Of a DNA stretch of 64,000 bases, positions 24,264-32,104 are shown one piece after another. The notes below the pieces were generated by a model, which ran no database searches, had not been told where the DNA came from, and saw only the letters and a list, made by a program, of their open reading frames with translations. The stretch spans positions 1-64,000 of the forward strand of contig CAAGLV010000077.1 in assembly GCA_900770875.1 (NCBI GenBank), in the 5' to 3' direction. Made by a program: the position numbers and the translations under genes. Source of the DNA: Flavobacteriales bacterium. Lineage in GTDB: Bacteria; Bacteroidota; Bacteroidia; Flavobacteriales; Weeksellaceae. Numbering within the stretch: position 1 is the first letter of the stretch; each line of letters begins with the position of its first letter.

Positions 24264-24575
24264 ATGCAGCCAACACAATTAATATTTAGTGAAGTTAAAC
24301 TCGAAGATAAGTCTACTATCTTCGAGTTTATCGATCAAAGAGGTAATCTTAGATTGCTTTATGAGAAAACAAAGAAAGGCAAATACACATTAGTAGATGT
24401 ATTTATGTCTGATTTAGACGAGTATTATCTCAAAGGAGCTAAAGACACAAGATATATTAGAACTATGCGTTCTAAATTCATTTACACAAATAGCAATGAA
24501 TTTAAAATAAACATGAAACATATCATCGGAGGCCGATTTGTTTCTACATATTTTTTAAATTTCGAAAACAATTAG
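24264..24575 (+). CDS. Unidentified small protein
   Basis: 103 residues from ATG 24264, which is two bases after the preceding stop. Five upstream codons starting with TTG are also open but less likely. Basic, mixed alpha/beta, with GNLRLLYEKTKKGKYTLVDVF in the first half. No family recognised. Confidence 0.45.
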   Translation: MQPTQLIFSEVKLEDKSTIFEFIDQRGNLRLLYEKTKKGKYTLVDVFMSDLDEYYLKGAKDTRYIRTMRSKFIYTNSNEFKINMKHIIGGRFVSTYFLNFENN

Positions 24576-24597
24576 AAACCTTTAATATATTTACCCA

Positions 24598-24972
24598 ATG
24601 AAACGTAAAATATTTTTAACATTATTTATGTTATACAACTTTGCATTTGCACAATCTAAATGCGAAATCAAAGTAGATTACAACTATGTAAAATTTGAAA
24701 CTAAAGAAGATGCTTTTAGTTTTAAAAAAGAAACTTCAATAATCTATAACTATTTAAATGTCCGAGAGGACATTTATTTAGATTTAGGAGATAACGCATA
24801 TCTTCTAAAGAAAATAACACCTAATCAAAGAGGAATTACCAACGGAAAAGAATACAGTTACTCTACTTATTTAGGGAATGCAGGGAATGAAATCATCATA
24901 CAAAGGTTTGATGACATAAAACAAGGAGTTAGAATTATATTTGACGAAAATTTTATAATGCGTTTATTTTAA
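24598..24972 (+). CDS. Secreted or periplasmic protein
   Basis: 124 residues with a clear Sec signal peptide: MKRKIF, then a hydrophobic core, with likely cleavage after AFA (before QSKC). There is no lipobox, since Lys precedes the Cys. The mature part is about 105 residues and beta-rich. Phage proteins sent to the periplasm in early infection often alter host envelope processes or block superinfection. The next gene encodes a membrane-anchored helix, so the pair may act together at the envelope. No family recognised. Confidence 0.6.
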   Translation: MKRKIFLTLFMLYNFAFAQSKCEIKVDYNYVKFETKEDAFSFKKETSIIYNYLNVREDIYLDLGDNAYLLKKITPNQRGITNGKEYSYSTYLGNAGNEIIIQRFDDIKQGVRIIFDENFIMRLF

Positions 24973-24974
24973 TT

Positions 24975-25241
24975 ATGAAAGAATTATTAACAATCACTTT
25001 ATTAACATTCGTTTTGTTCTACACATTCTTAATGTTTAGAAGATATTATTTAAGCAAAAACTTATTCAATCTTTACAAGGAATTACATCGATTAGAATCA
25101 TTAAGAAACTTTGGCTTTATGACTGTCAATAGATATAATTACAAAAAAAACACAACAGAAGTTGTTTGGTTAGATAAACAAATCAAAGAAGTAGAATCAG
25201 AAATCAAATCATTAGAATCATCAATATTTAAACTAAAATAA
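24975..25241 (+). CDS. Membrane-anchored coiled-coil protein
   Basis: 88 residues: one membrane segment (residues ~3-21, LLTITLLTFVLFYTFLMF), then charged helices with a coiled-coil pattern at the C-terminus (DKQIKEVESEIKSLESSIFKLK). It starts two bases after the secreted-protein gene. The layout resembles an inner-membrane spanin, but the partner gene is not a lipoprotein and the position is early, so that role is unlikely. Confidence 0.5.
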   Translation: MKELLTITLLTFVLFYTFLMFRRYYLSKNLFNLYKELHRLESLRNFGFMTVNRYNYKKNTTEVVWLDKQIKEVESEIKSLESSIFKLK

Positions 25242-25242
25242 A

Positions 25243-25989
25243 ATGGCAAAGAAAAATAAAAAACAAGCAACATCAACTAGATTATTCAGTACAGTTAAAA
25301 AACAACAAAAAGAAGAAAATTACATTAATGTCCTTACGGAATTAGAAAATATCCGTTTTCATAAATGGTTGAATTTAGTATTCACAGTTAATGCAGCTTA
25401 TGCAGCTTCAGAAGAATGTTACTCTATTAGTCCTGACCTAATCAAAATGGGATCTATGTTACCTAACCAAGCAAAGAATACTCTTAATATCCTTAAAAGG
25501 ACCACAAAAGATATAGACAAGAGATTTTTAGAACTTCTTAAAACTATGGAACGAGAGGTTATTAAAAATCCTATGGCTAATAATTTCTTTGAATTATTAA
25601 ACAACGATGGAGATTTAGAAAAAGCTTGGACCAATACAGAAATTCAATTAGAATTTCAAGAGAATTTAATTAGAAAATTCACACCTGGAACTATACAGAA
25701 TATAATGGAAGCGATGAATATCGAAACTAAAACTCAAGAGCCAGTTTTAGTTAGAAACGATATGCAAGTATTCTTTGTTAAATGTACTCATAATAGCAAG
25801 TATATACCACTTAATATTGTTCAATTAGAGAACGTAGCTAAGAAGTTTGAAATACTTAATATATTAACCTTAAATGATGAAACTGGTAAAACTATAAAAG
25901 TTACCAAAAAACATCTTAAAGAAATATACAATGGAGTTAAAGGATACGGAGATGCTTTTGTAAATGCTTACTTTCCAAATATTAAATAA
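25243..25989 (+). CDS. Unidentified 248-residue protein
   Basis: Basic N-terminus (MAKKNKKQATSTR), then mostly helical, with a C-terminal alpha/beta part. It starts one base after its neighbour and is followed by a strong terminator, so it ends the unit. No motif recognised. Confidence 0.45.
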   Translation: MAKKNKKQATSTRLFSTVKKQQKEENYINVLTELENIRFHKWLNLVFTVNAAYAASEECYSISPDLIKMGSMLPNQAKNTLNILKRTTKDIDKRFLELLKTMEREVIKNPMANNFFELLNNDGDLEKAWTNTEIQLEFQENLIRKFTPGTIQNIMEAMNIETKTQEPVLVRNDMQVFFVKCTHNSKYIPLNIVQLENVAKKFEILNILTLNDETGKTIKVTKKHLKEIYNGVKGYGDAFVNAYFPNIK

Positions 25990-26001
25990 TAAAAAAAAAT
26001 C

Positions 26002-26028
26002 AAGCCGGTCTTTATGATCGGCTTTTCG
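26002..26028 (+). terminator. Intrinsic terminator, plus strand
   Basis: AAGCCGGTC - TTTAT - GATCGGCTT, nine pairs including a G-U that fits only the plus strand, then TTCGTTT. It lies 32 bases before the next start codon. Confidence 0.8.
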
Positions 26029-26032
26029 TTTA

Positions 26033-26047
26033 TACACAAAAAATAAA
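26033..26047 (+). repeat. Leader repeat copy 3 (TACACAAAAAATAAA)
   Basis: Exact copy, ending nine bases before the ATG at 26057 and starting just after the terminator. Confidence 0.6.
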
Positions 26048-26056
26048 TTTTAAAAC

Positions 26057-26323
26057 ATGTACTTATTAAAATCAAATCAACATTGTTTTGTAATTAGATT
26101 TCAAAACAATAACTACAATTATTTATTCTTTACAGATTCTGACAAATCTTTAGAAGAATTAGGAGCTTATTTATGTCAAAATAAAACTCTTATTATCAAA
26201 GATATTAAGATATACGACCAGCCTAAAACAAGGTATGTAAGAGCTAATAAAAATATGCTTAAAAGTATATTTAAGTGGGTAACAATTTTAGATGTAGAAT
26301 TAGAACGTAGAAACTTTTATTAA
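26057..26323 (+). CDS. Unidentified small protein
   Basis: 88 residues, basic, Asn- and Tyr-rich, mixed alpha/beta. It opens a run of seven small genes with minimal spacing. It shares one base with the next gene (TAATG). No family recognised. Confidence 0.45.
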   Translation: MYLLKSNQHCFVIRFQNNNYNYLFFTDSDKSLEELGAYLCQNKTLIIKDIKIYDQPKTRYVRANKNMLKSIFKWVTILDVELERRNFY

Positions 26324-26529
26324 TGGAAATATTTAAAATTATAGCAAAATTCATTGGAGCTAATGGCTCTTGTGGGTATAAAACAAATCAAGTTTATAAA
26401 CTTATTGTAGAAATACATAAAGATAATTCTGTTTCTATTTATCATAGAGGACATCAAGAATGTATTTATTCTACATTTTCAACTTTATGTGATAACTGGG
26501 TTAATATTAATAAAATACAGTCTAAATAA
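26323..26529 (+). CDS. Unidentified small protein
   Basis: 68 residues, probably a small beta-rich fold (KTNQVYKLIVEIHKDNSVSIYH). Its start and stop overlap both neighbours by one base, so translation is coupled. No family recognised. Confidence 0.4.
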   Translation: MEIFKIIAKFIGANGSCGYKTNQVYKLIVEIHKDNSVSIYHRGHQECIYSTFSTLCDNWVNINKIQSK

Positions 26530-26837
26530 TGAATTTACAAGAAGCATTAGACAAATCTTATAAAGATTTAGAATCTAAAATCATTCAAATTTACAATGAA
26601 ATAGAGGTTTTTAATGAACCTTTTTACATTCATCCAGATTTCTTTTCGTCTTTTATTTTATATAATATTTCAGCAAGCAGCATATCTGAATTTAGAGATA
26701 AAAAAGATCGTAATTATATTAATGACTTCATGAATAATGTGTTTAGTGAGGATAAGAAATATATGTTCGGTCATGAAATTATTTTAGATGACGCTTTAGG
26801 TAAAAGAGAAATTAAGTATAACAACAAAATTTATTAA
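26529..26837 (+). CDS. Unidentified small acidic protein
   Basis: 102 residues, acidic and helical at the N-terminus, then Phe- and Ser-rich. Coupled to its upstream neighbour by a one-base overlap. No family recognised. Confidence 0.4.
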   Translation: MNLQEALDKSYKDLESKIIQIYNEIEVFNEPFYIHPDFFSSFILYNISASSISEFRDKKDRNYINDFMNNVFSEDKKYMFGHEIILDDALGKREIKYNNKIY

Positions 26838-26838
26838 A

Positions 26839-27162
26839 ATGAAAACAACAAGAGAATTATTGTACTCAGATGATAAATATATTATCGGTACAGCAAAAAA
26901 AGTATACAATGCAATTAAAGAAAACTTCTTAATCGCTTGTATGGAGGCAGACCAAATCGGAGATCTTCAAGACACTCTTGAAACTTTAAGAGAAATAGAA
27001 AGTGTATATTTAAGTAATGGATATGAAAATGATATTATTTTATTAAAAGAATGTATCATGACATCAGGTTTTGAAATTGTAGAAGATTCAGCGATAGTTA
27101 AAGATTTTCTATTCGATTTAATTACAGAACAAAAGTTAAAATTTGCAGAACCAGAAAAATAA
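26839..27162 (+). CDS. Unidentified small acidic protein
   Basis: 107 residues, acidic, probably all-helical, one base after the previous stop. Part of the small-gene run. No family recognised. Confidence 0.4.
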   Translation: MKTTRELLYSDDKYIIGTAKKVYNAIKENFLIACMEADQIGDLQDTLETLREIESVYLSNGYENDIILLKECIMTSGFEIVEDSAIVKDFLFDLITEQKLKFAEPEK

Positions 27163-27167
27163 ATATT

Positions 27168-27560
27168 ATGAGATTTTTCGATGACATATATCAAGACTCT
27201 TTAAAAGAGTTAAATATAAAATACGAGTTATTCTATGCTTTCAATAAAGAACAATTTGACGAAGCTTTAAAAATTAGAAACAGAAAAGATTTAGGCTTTT
27301 ATGTTAATATATCATATGGAGCTTATATTCCTAATAAATTCAAAGAAGAATACAAAAAAGAATTGGATATTCTTTACAAAAAATCTATTCAAATTGACAT
27401 AGAAGAAAACGGAAAGGATAAGATAATTCTAAGAGAATTAAATAACCACGAATGTTTCTATACAGGAGAAATTGACGATGCTGTAGATGCTGTACATAAA
27501 TACGGATACACTTCTGATGATGTGTATAAAATCTACAAAAAAGAACTAAAAAATAATTAA
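27168..27560 (+). CDS. Unidentified protein of a Bacteroidota mobile-element type
   Basis: 130 residues. The C-terminal half has LNNHECFYTGEIDDAVDAVHKYGY, a pattern (HECFYTG, then an acidic helix and YGYT) that I have seen in small hypothetical proteins of Bacteroidota plasmids and phages. Function is not known to me. Confidence 0.45.
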   Translation: MRFFDDIYQDSLKELNIKYELFYAFNKEQFDEALKIRNRKDLGFYVNISYGAYIPNKFKEEYKKELDILYKKSIQIDIEENGKDKIILRELNNHECFYTGEIDDAVDAVHKYGYTSDDVYKIYKKELKNN

Positions 27561-27575
27561 TACACAATAAATAAA
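27561..27575 (+). repeat. Leader repeat copy 5 (variant TACACAATAAATAAA)
   Basis: One-base variant of the leader repeat, ending eight bases before the ATG at 27584. Confidence 0.5.
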
Positions 27576-27583
27576 TTTATAAA

Positions 27584-27826
27584 ATGAATAACGAATACAA
27601 AGAATTAAATATGACAATTAATAACGGTAAAGATGAAGTAACCGTTTTTGTATACGAAGGTAGAGTTCAAACTTACTATTGCCAAGAGGGAGCTTCTATG
27701 ATTTGCATGACTTATGATGAGTTATTAGAAGGAGAAGATTTAGATGCTATTAAAGATCACGATGTAATGTCTTTTGCATTTGAAATTGATACTATTGATG
27801 AATTTGAAGAAGCTTTATGTTTTTAA
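27584..27826 (+). CDS. Unidentified small acidic protein
   Basis: 80 residues, strongly acidic (about 20 Asp/Glu), beta-rich at the start and helical at the end. Small acidic early proteins of phages sometimes mimic DNA or bind host enzymes, but no specific signal is present. It overlaps the next gene by ten bases. Confidence 0.4.
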   Translation: MNNEYKELNMTINNGKDEVTVFVYEGRVQTYYCQEGASMICMTYDELLEGEDLDAIKDHDVMSFAFEIDTIDEFEEALCF

Positions 27827-28074
27827 AAGAATTGAATCCAGAGGATTACCTACACTTTATTAAAAATGAGCACCCTGTTAGAGAAGGGTGCTTTGTTAAA
27901 TATTTCTGTCGTTCTAAAAAAGAAATAATAGAAGGAAAAGTTTACGTTTCTAAATACGTAAAAAATGATAATAGTAAACACGTTTACATTATAAAAAAAT
28001 CTAACGGAGAATTAACAGCAGTCGAAGCTTCTGCTTTATATTCTTGTTTAATCGAACATAAACCAAACTTATAA
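27817..28074 (+). CDS. Unidentified small protein, SH3-like pattern
   Basis: 85 residues. The pattern VREGCFVKYFCRSKKEIIEGKVYVSKYVKNDNSKHVYIIKKSNGE suggests a small beta barrel. It overlaps the previous gene by ten bases. No family recognised. Confidence 0.4.
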   Translation: MFLKELNPEDYLHFIKNEHPVREGCFVKYFCRSKKEIIEGKVYVSKYVKNDNSKHVYIIKKSNGELTAVEASALYSCLIEHKPNL

Positions 28075-28076
28075 TT

Positions 28077-28367
28077 ATGATAGCATATTTAATTTACGAG
28101 ACAGATAAATTTCACTCTTTAAACAGCAGAGTAGTTGTTGGAGTTTTTAGTAACAAACAACTATTACGTTCTTTTGTTTACAACAAAATCAAAGATGAAG
28201 TTCACTTGAAAGTTAAAGAAGATGGACTAGAAAATTTAGGAGGACTATCTAAAAGAGAATATATAGATATGACTCTTGAATACTTTAAATCAAATAACCA
28301 AACTCAACATTTATGGGATTGGGAATTAGAAATTCATCAAATAGAGTTAAACAAAGAAATAGATTAA
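28077..28367 (+). CDS. Unidentified small protein
   Basis: 96 residues, alpha/beta (MIAYLIYETDKF ... VVVGVFSNKQLLRSFVY), two bases after its neighbour and directly upstream of the PRTRC protein E gene. No family recognised. Confidence 0.4.
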   Translation: MIAYLIYETDKFHSLNSRVVVGVFSNKQLLRSFVYNKIKDEVHLKVKEDGLENLGGLSKREYIDMTLEYFKSNNQTQHLWDWELEIHQIELNKEID

Positions 28368-28390
28368 TAACAATAAAATTTTAAAACAAA

Positions 28391-28909
28391 ATGAAAACAT
28401 TATTCAACATTATCAAATCATTAGGAAACGTAAGAGTAGCAATCTCTCAAACAGAAGAAAAATTAACAATCTCATTAATTCCAGATATTACAGGAATAAA
28501 AGATGAAGCTGTTAAATTGTTACAACCACTTCATATCTCAGCTCGTCTAGAAGATACAGAAGAACAAATTTGCGATTTAATTCTGGAATTTGCACCGAAA
28601 GCTATTGAAGAATTAGATTCGATGCGAGTATATCAAGAAGCTATTGATAAAATGGCAAATGAAAAAGCAGAAGCTAAAGCTAAAAAGGAACTCGAAGATA
28701 AACTTAAAAAAGAATTCAAAGATTCTGTATCAGCATTAGAAAAAGCTTTCGATAAAAACGAACCTAAAGACGAAGAAAAACATACTAAGATGTTTCTAGA
28801 GTTTAAAGATAAATTCAAAGACATAGCTGGGTTTAATACAGTTTGCAACGATCTACAAAAAGCTTTCAACGAAAAGTATGTTTCATTCGATTTATTCTCT
28901 CAAATATAA
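28391..28909 (+). CDS. PRTRC system protein E
   Basis: 172 residues. The N-terminal 60 residues follow the protein E pattern: MKTLFNIIKSLGNVRVAISQ, then LTISLIPD, KDEAVKLLQPLHISARLED. A long helical domain with Lys/Glu/Ala follows, as in the family. PRTRC clusters are known from plasmids and combine a ubiquitin-like protein (C), an E2-like protein (B), an E1-like ThiF and proteins of unknown role such as E. Here it starts the cluster that continues with C, B and ThiF. The exact job of E is unknown. Confidence 0.75.
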   Translation: MKTLFNIIKSLGNVRVAISQTEEKLTISLIPDITGIKDEAVKLLQPLHISARLEDTEEQICDLILEFAPKAIEELDSMRVYQEAIDKMANEKAEAKAKKELEDKLKKEFKDSVSALEKAFDKNEPKDEEKHTKMFLEFKDKFKDIAGFNTVCNDLQKAFNEKYVSFDLFSQI

Positions 28910-28914
28910 TTATT

Positions 28915-29166
28915 ATGGCAAAATTCAGAAAAGTAGAATTGTCAATTAGACGAGGTTCAGGATATGGCAATTATATAATTTCAGCAAATTATAAAGGTGT
29001 GGATATGGAAGTTCACACTCATAACGGAGAGTGTTACGATTATCTTGATGATGACGGAGAGAATGGTATTATCGATGATATAAAACGTCATAAGGAAAAA
29101 CACCAAGAAGCTAAAAGATATGCTTATAGAAGAATTGTAGAAGCTTATAAAAGACGGTATGAATAA
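28915..29166 (+). CDS. Unidentified small basic protein inside the PRTRC cluster
   Basis: 83 residues from ATG 28915, six bases after the protein E stop; a longer upstream opening overlaps protein E and is not credible. It has a beta-rich first half (KVELSIRRGSGYGNYIISANYKGV), an acidic turn (DYLDDDGE) and a basic C-terminal helix. It sits between proteins E and C. No family recognised. Confidence 0.45.
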   Translation: MAKFRKVELSIRRGSGYGNYIISANYKGVDMEVHTHNGECYDYLDDDGENGIIDDIKRHKEKHQEAKRYAYRRIVEAYKRRYE

Positions 29167-29240
29167 AAGTGAAAATCATTTTTTCCATACACTCAACAAC
29201 AAATAAAATATTCTAAAATTTTAAAATCATAAAATAGAAA

Positions 29241-29447
29241 ATGGCAACAATTACAGAAATTAAAAGAAAAGTTATGTTTCAAGGTAAACAATTAACTGAT
29301 ATTAAAGAGTTAGAAATAGAGCAATTAAAAGCTCATTATTCAGCTTTATATCCAGAACTTATAAATGCTCAAATAAGCAATTTAGGAATTGACCAAGATG
29401 GTCAAATGCTTTATGAATTTCAATTAAAAGTAGGAACTAACGGCTAA
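29241..29447 (+). CDS. PRTRC system protein C (ubiquitin-like)
   Basis: 68 residues. It matches the protein C pattern along its length: KVMFQGKQLTD, then LEQLKAHYSALYPELINAQIS-type helix, then YEFQLKVGTNG. Protein C is a predicted beta-grasp ubiquitin-like protein. The C-terminus ends in an exposed glycine (TNG), the form needed for activation by an E1-like enzyme with no prior trimming. This agrees with the absence of a JAB-type protease gene nearby. Its stop overlaps the next start by one base. The partner enzymes B and ThiF lie just downstream. Confidence 0.8.
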   Translation: MATITEIKRKVMFQGKQLTDIKELEIEQLKAHYSALYPELINAQISNLGIDQDGQMLYEFQLKVGTNG

Positions 29448-30325
29448 TGTCATTACTAAAAACTGAAATATTCGATAGGGGAACTTCACAAAAAGTTCCT
29501 CTATTTTTATATCCAAACAATAACATTGAATACTACGATGGTCCTATACCTCAATTTCATAAAACAATAATAAGTCAAGATGTTATAAATGTTATTCAAT
29601 CTCATTTCGATAAAGAATTAACTATTTATGATGGTCAAGAAATAATAGATTATTTATTTAAAGATAAAACAGATGGATTAGAGTTAAGTGAAATTGTAGT
29701 TGAAGATGAAAGGATATTAATATTCTATAACGATTCATTCAATTTCTTCGATATTATATTCATTGATGAATTAATAAAAATGGAAGATTGTTATGATAAA
29801 GAATTAATAGGGACTGCATTATCTATAATGTCTAATCTATCTAAAAAACATTATGAAATGATAGAAGATATTGAAGATTTATCGGAAGAAGATAAGTTAG
29901 AGAATATTGAAACAGTAGAGTTTCGTAAGATTATGAAAACTTTAGAATATAAGCATCAAGGAGATAAAACCATATTAAATCCTTACACTTTAGAATTGGT
30001 TAAAACTATAAAAGAGATTACACCTATTCTACATGAGTTTAATGTTTATATGGATTTATACACAGATAATTCATCACCTTTCTTACCTATCTATATAACA
30101 TCAGAAGTTTACGATGTCTTTATTTATGGATACGGCTCTTATATACATGAAAAAGAATATTTCTCATTACCAGTAGAATTTAATAATTCAGGAGAGAAAT
30201 ATTCTTATATGTTCAATCAATTAGAATCTTTATCAGAAGATATACAAAACAAGTTTAATAATATATACAACAAATGGCAAACATATCAGGAAAAGAAAAC
30301 ATCAGTTCAAACCCAGCATCATTAA
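29447..30325 (+). CDS. PRTRC-cluster protein, positional match to protein F
   Basis: 292 residues, acidic, alpha/beta. It lies between proteins C and B, where plasmid PRTRC clusters carry protein F (and often the JAB-type protein A). I see no JAB metal-binding motif (no HxH with a downstream Ser and Asp). Sequence alone does not show it to be F. The N-terminal part has KVPLFLYPNNNIEYYDGPIP. Its start overlaps the protein C stop and its end overlaps the protein B gene by 52 bases. Confidence 0.45.
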   Translation: MSLLKTEIFDRGTSQKVPLFLYPNNNIEYYDGPIPQFHKTIISQDVINVIQSHFDKELTIYDGQEIIDYLFKDKTDGLELSEIVVEDERILIFYNDSFNFFDIIFIDELIKMEDCYDKELIGTALSIMSNLSKKHYEMIEDIEDLSEEDKLENIETVEFRKIMKTLEYKHQGDKTILNPYTLELVKTIKEITPILHEFNVYMDLYTDNSSPFLPIYITSEVYDVFIYGYGSYIHEKEYFSLPVEFNNSGEKYSYMFNQLESLSEDIQNKFNNIYNKWQTYQEKKTSVQTQHH

Positions 30326-30888
30326 TAATAATTTATACTGACGGTTATTCTGAGGTAGCTAAATATTCAGATACAGAAAAAAAATTCAAAGAGTTTAAAA
30401 TAATAACTCAAGATGAATTAGAAGAACTGAAAAGCATAATAGGTATTAATAAAAACACAGAACAATTAATGCCTAGAAATATAGTTTCATATAAGGATAT
30501 AAATAACTTCTCGTTTATAATAAAGAGAGGTTGGCAAAATCTTAAATTCTCAAAATTCCTTAATAAAGAAACTAACGAATATGAGTACAAAGAAATTTCC
30601 ACTTACTTACCAGATTTATATGTAAAAGTCGTTCATAACGAACTTTACTTCTTGGTAAAGAAAAATAATAAATTATACAAAAATCCATTACCAAATAACT
30701 TCTCTAACGGCTCTTTTTGTATCGGTTCAGCAGATAAAAGTTTTATCACTGAACAAGTACTATCTGAAAAAGTAGAGTTAATTATACGAATGTATATTGA
30801 TTCTATCTTTAGCCATAAAGTAAATCATGAAGTTTTAGACGATTGGTTTAATGGAAAAATTAACTACAAAAAATTAGAAGAATTATGA
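30274..30888 (+). CDS. PRTRC system protein B (E2-like)
   Basis: 204 residues. Protein B belongs to the predicted prokaryotic E2-like families (Prok-E2 D type). Hallmarks visible are the N-terminal SLIIIYTDGYSEVAKYS and, in the middle, NPLPNNFSNGSFCIGSA with Cys149. The Cys could be the thioester site, but in this family the catalytic residue is not firmly known to me. It overlaps the preceding gene by 52 bases and ThiF by four, so translation is tightly coupled. It would receive the ubiquitin-like protein from ThiF. Confidence 0.75.
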   Translation: MANISGKENISSNPASLIIIYTDGYSEVAKYSDTEKKFKEFKIITQDELEELKSIIGINKNTEQLMPRNIVSYKDINNFSFIIKRGWQNLKFSKFLNKETNEYEYKEISTYLPDLYVKVVHNELYFLVKKNNKLYKNPLPNNFSNGSFCIGSADKSFITEQVLSEKVELIIRMYIDSIFSHKVNHEVLDDWFNGKINYKKLEEL

Positions 30889-31598
30889 TACATGTTAAAC
30901 ATAAATCATTATCTATTCATAATAGATACCACGATTTTAATATAGCTTTAATTGGTTGTGGTGGTACAGGAAGTGCAATAGCAGAAGAAATAGGAAGATT
31001 ACATTATTCTATGGTATATTCTGATATGCCAGGTGTTAAACTTCATATTATAGATCCTGATAAAGTAGAAAGTAAAAATATTGGTAGACAGAAATTTTAC
31101 GCTAACAATATAAACAAATACAAAGCAGAAGTTTTAACACAAAGATTATCTCGTAATTTCCTTATGCGAAATGTATTCTCTCATTGTTCTAAAATAGAGG
31201 ATATATCAAATGGATTAAAACAAACATTTGATATTGTTATTTGCTGTGTAGATAACTATAAAGCACGCAGATATATTTACGATGTTTTTTCAGAAAAATA
31301 TATTCTTGATATCGGAAACGAAAAAGACTTCGGACAAATATTTTTGTCTAAGAAAAATGAGCTTAAACATACATTCGATGTATTTGGAATAGCAGAATCC
31401 AATAAGCAAAATAAAGAGTCTAATTATCGTTGTGGATATGCAGATCAATTTGAAGAACAAGGACTTTATATCAATTCTTTGCTTTCAATATATGCAGCAG
31501 AATTGCTTAAAGATTTTCTTACAAAAGATACCATAGATTACAACTGTATCTTTGTGAACTTAAAAGATAAAACAACAATAAAAGCTTTTAAAGAATGA
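30885..31598 (+). CDS. PRTRC system ThiF family protein (E1-like)
   Basis: 237 residues with the E1/ThiF adenylation fold: ALIGCGGTGS (nucleotide loop, residues 21-30), IIDPDKVESKNIGRQ (55-69, with the Asp, Asn, Arg and Gln expected to bind ATP and Mg), Lys80, and VICCVDN (118-124). Cys183 in YRCGYADQFEEQG is the best candidate for thioester formation. It would adenylate the terminal Gly of protein C and pass it to protein B. Start and stop overlap both neighbours by four bases. Confidence 0.85.
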   Translation: MIHVKHKSLSIHNRYHDFNIALIGCGGTGSAIAEEIGRLHYSMVYSDMPGVKLHIIDPDKVESKNIGRQKFYANNINKYKAEVLTQRLSRNFLMRNVFSHCSKIEDISNGLKQTFDIVICCVDNYKARRYIYDVFSEKYILDIGNEKDFGQIFLSKKNELKHTFDVFGIAESNKQNKESNYRCGYADQFEEQGLYINSLLSIYAAELLKDFLTKDTIDYNCIFVNLKDKTTIKAFKE

Positions 31599-31786
31599 AA
31601 AAAGAAATAGGAAAGAAAGTTACTTTCAGAGGAACAGCAACTTACAACCATAGTGAAGATAGATGTGATTCTACAAACTCAAGAGGTAGTAATGAAGATG
31701 TGATTACCAAAGTTTTTACTCATGGTGTAAGAACTAAAAAAAACGGATACGTTAATAATAAAAGAATTTTAAACATAGAAGAATAA
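31595..31786 (+). CDS. Small basic protein at the end of the PRTRC cluster
   Basis: 63 residues, basic, Asn-, Ser- and Thr-rich, overlapping ThiF by four bases (ATGA), so translationally coupled to it. It has many Lys residues that could be modification sites, which is only a thought. No family recognised. Confidence 0.45.
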   Translation: MKKEIGKKVTFRGTATYNHSEDRCDSTNSRGSNEDVITKVFTHGVRTKKNGYVNNKRILNIEE

Positions 31787-31825
31787 AAAAGATTTTTTTT
31801 TTAAGTGATATAAAATAAAACTAAA

Positions 31826-32104
31826 ATGATTAAAGCAGAAATAACATCAAGAAAAGTTTGGAACGGAGAATTGTCTATCCAAGAAAAAGAGTTCAACGAT
31901 GAACAGCATTTAAATAACTACATAAAAGCTATTATTCGAAATGGTAATTTAAAATACAAATATGTTAACCATAGGATTATCCACGCGAACGAAAAAGCTA
32001 TGTTTAATCTAAATCAAATGCAAAGAGTTTTTGATTTAGCAAAAGAAAATAAATATTCTTCATTAAGAGAATTGATCGCCGAAGAATTTAAACTAAAAAT
32101 ATAA
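31826..32104 (+). CDS. Unidentified small protein
   Basis: 92 residues, basic, helical C-terminal half (NLNQMQRVFDLAKENKYSSLRELIAEEF). It shares one base with the large helicase-methyltransferase gene, suggesting a link with it. No family recognised. Confidence 0.45.
   Translation: MIKAEITSRKVWNGELSIQEKEFNDEQHLNNYIKAIIRNGNLKYKYVNHRIIHANEKAMFNLNQMQRVFDLAKENKYSSLRELIAEEFKLKI

Noticed and set aside
24598..25241. Spanin pair
   Set aside because: The secreted protein lacks a lipobox and the genes are in the early region without an endolysin or holin beside them.
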